DNA from: Hydrogenoanaerobacterium sp032017025
GTDB taxonomy: Bacteria > Bacillota > Clostridia > Oscillospirales > Ruminococcaceae
NCBI RefSeq assembly: GCF_032017025.1
Contig: NZ_DALZQO010000010.1
Coordinates: 1 to 64,000, forward strand
DNA: 64,000 nt
Direction: 5' to 3'
Shown here one piece after another: positions 63,234 through 64,000 of the stretch. The position numbers and the translations under genes were made by a program. The notes beneath the pieces were generated by a model. It worked only from the letters and a program-made list of their open reading frames with translations. It was not told the origin of the DNA and did no database searches. The first letter of the stretch is position 1. Each line of letters begins with the position of its first letter.

Positions 63234-63938
63234 ATGGCTGATCTATCGGAGATGCTCTCGCAATTGCTGTCATCCGACGAGGGTAAGCAGCAGATAAGTC
63301 AGATGCTGTCTATGCTCAGCCAGAGCAGTAACTCCTCCGGCGGGCAGGCAAACAACAGTAATAATAACGGCAATAACGGCAATAACGGTGGCATGCCCGA
63401 CCTCAGTGCACTACTTTCGTCGCTGGGGGGCGGGGGCAACCAAAATAACAACAATGGCAACAGCGGCGGTATGCCTGACCTCAGCGCACTGCTTTCGTCG
63501 CTGGGGGGCGGGGGCGGCCAAAATAATAACAACAATGGCAACAGCGGCGGCATGCCCGACCTCAGTGCACTGCTCTCATCTCTGATGGGTGGGGGCAATA
63601 ACAATAGCAATAATAATAACAACAACAATAACAACGGTGGAATGCCAGACTTCGGCTCACTGCTCTCATCACTGGGGGGTGGGGGCAACAACAATAACAG
63701 TGGTAACTTCGGGCTGCCCAACCTCGATATCGGTAAACTGCTAAAGGTACAAAAGCTGCTTTCCCAGCGCAAAGATGACAGCAGTACAGCTCTGCTACGT
63801 GCTTTAAAGCCTCACCTTAGTGAGGAAAACCGCAAAAAGGTAGACGAGGCGGTCCGTATTATGGAGCTGCTCGATTTGCTTCCGCTTATTAAAGAATCGG
63901 GCCTTCTCGGCTCATTGTTAGGCGGTGATGGTGGATGA
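63234..63938 (+). CDS. Asn/Gly-rich repeat protein
   Basis: 234 aa. A helical N-terminus (LSEMLSQLLSSDEGKQQI) leads to four copies of a unit GGMPDxxxLLSSLxGGG separated by Asn-rich runs, then a helical C-terminal domain (LLKVQKLLSQRKDDSSTALLRA, IMELLDLLPLIKESGLLG). The repeats are conserved in DNA too. No signal peptide. The pattern suggests flexible linkers between short helices; function unknown. Confidence 0.75.
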   Translation: MADLSEMLSQLLSSDEGKQQISQMLSMLSQSSNSSGGQANNSNNNGNNGNNGGMPDLSALLSSLGGGGNQNNNNGNSGGMPDLSALLSSLGGGGGQNNNNNGNSGGMPDLSALLSSLMGGGNNNSNNNNNNNNNGGMPDFGSLLSSLGGGGNNNNSGNFGLPNLDIGKLLKVQKLLSQRKDDSSTALLRALKPHLSEENRKKVDEAVRIMELLDLLPLIKESGLLGSLLGGDGG

Positions 63939-64000
63939 CCTGGAGCAGCGGAAACAATGAATACTCGCAAAAAGATATCATGCGTATGCAGCAAGAAGCG
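63935..64000 (+). CDS. N-terminus of the next gene (3' partial)
   Basis: The ATG overlaps the previous stop (ATGA) and 22 codons stay open to the window edge (TWSSGNNEYSQKDIMRMQQ). The overlap supports coupling with the Asn-rich protein. Nothing further can be said. Confidence 0.65.
   Translation, partial: MTWSSGNNEYSQKDIMRMQQEA

Noticed and set aside
63360..63720. CRISPR-like spaced repeats
   Set aside because: The repeats stay in frame and encode MPDxxxLLSSL protein units with Asn-codon linkers; no repeat-spacer structure and no cas genes.
63299..63772. Minus-strand frame rich in Leu and Pro
   Set aside because: It is the complement of the Asn/Gly repeats and has no start signal.

Overview
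The window reads as DNA of an anaerobic Firmicute of class Clostridia, most likely Oscillospiraceae/Ruminococcaceae. The grounds are strong AGGAGG-type ribosome binding sites, frequent TTG/GTG starts, a Tn1549/CTn-type conjugation module, a DUF6514-like protein and a MATE leader of the type known from Clostridiales. No rRNA or tRNA gene was seen. One 10-base N gap (9385-9394) marks a scaffold join.

Positions 1-17.6 kb are the transfer module of an integrative conjugative element (ICE). In order it holds a VirB4 ATPase (cut by the left edge), a PP-loop protein, an NlpC/P60-M23 cell-wall hydrolase, small accessory genes, a HipB/HipA-like pair behind a consensus promoter with a built-in operator, an IS110-family insertion with a candidate bridge RNA, a likely oriT, a ribbon-helix-helix protein, a relaxase fused to Sel1 repeats, a TOPRIM primase-like protein, the VirD4 coupling protein and small HTH genes.

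Positions 17.6-46.0 kb look like cargo. The edges carry two related Zn/Cd/Pb-type P-ATPases with ArsR repressors. Inside lie a His-rich secreted protein with an ECF sigma/anti-sigma pair, UppP, a DUF1624 membrane protein, a two-component system, a glycosyltransferase, and a long envelope operon: a tandem-parvulin foldase, YqhQ, a CDF-HflK fusion, HflC, a second HflK and a D,D-carboxypeptidase. A zinc-ribbon/minimal kinase pair, an NhaC antiporter, a LysM-G5-M23 peptidase and an AraC regulator follow. Three promoters here share an 11-bp-period direct repeat, (A)CCATAT-N4-(A)CCATAT, as expected for an OmpR-type regulator, so envelope genes may form one regulon.

Positions 46.0-55.9 kb are the regulation/integration end of the ICE: a c-di-GMP-I riboswitch without a clear target gene, a sigma-like factor, about 0.5 kb of structured non-coding DNA, a MazF-like toxin, three consecutive serine-recombinase genes (the middle one lacks the catalytic domain), a metallophosphoesterase and small accessory genes, one frameshifted (DUF4314). 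An identical 18-bp leader arm occurs before the coupling protein (14.5 kb) and before the sigma-like gene (46.6 kb), which ties the two ends to one element. The layout transfer module - cargo - integration module parallels Tn1549.

Positions 56-64 kb look chromosomal: an AraC/GyrI-like regulator, a DUF6514-like protein, a probable guanidine-IV riboswitch before a MATE pump and an EamA exporter, two TrkA-type potassium-channel regulators, a YfcE phosphodiesterase, and an Asn/Gly-rich repeat protein pair running off the right edge.
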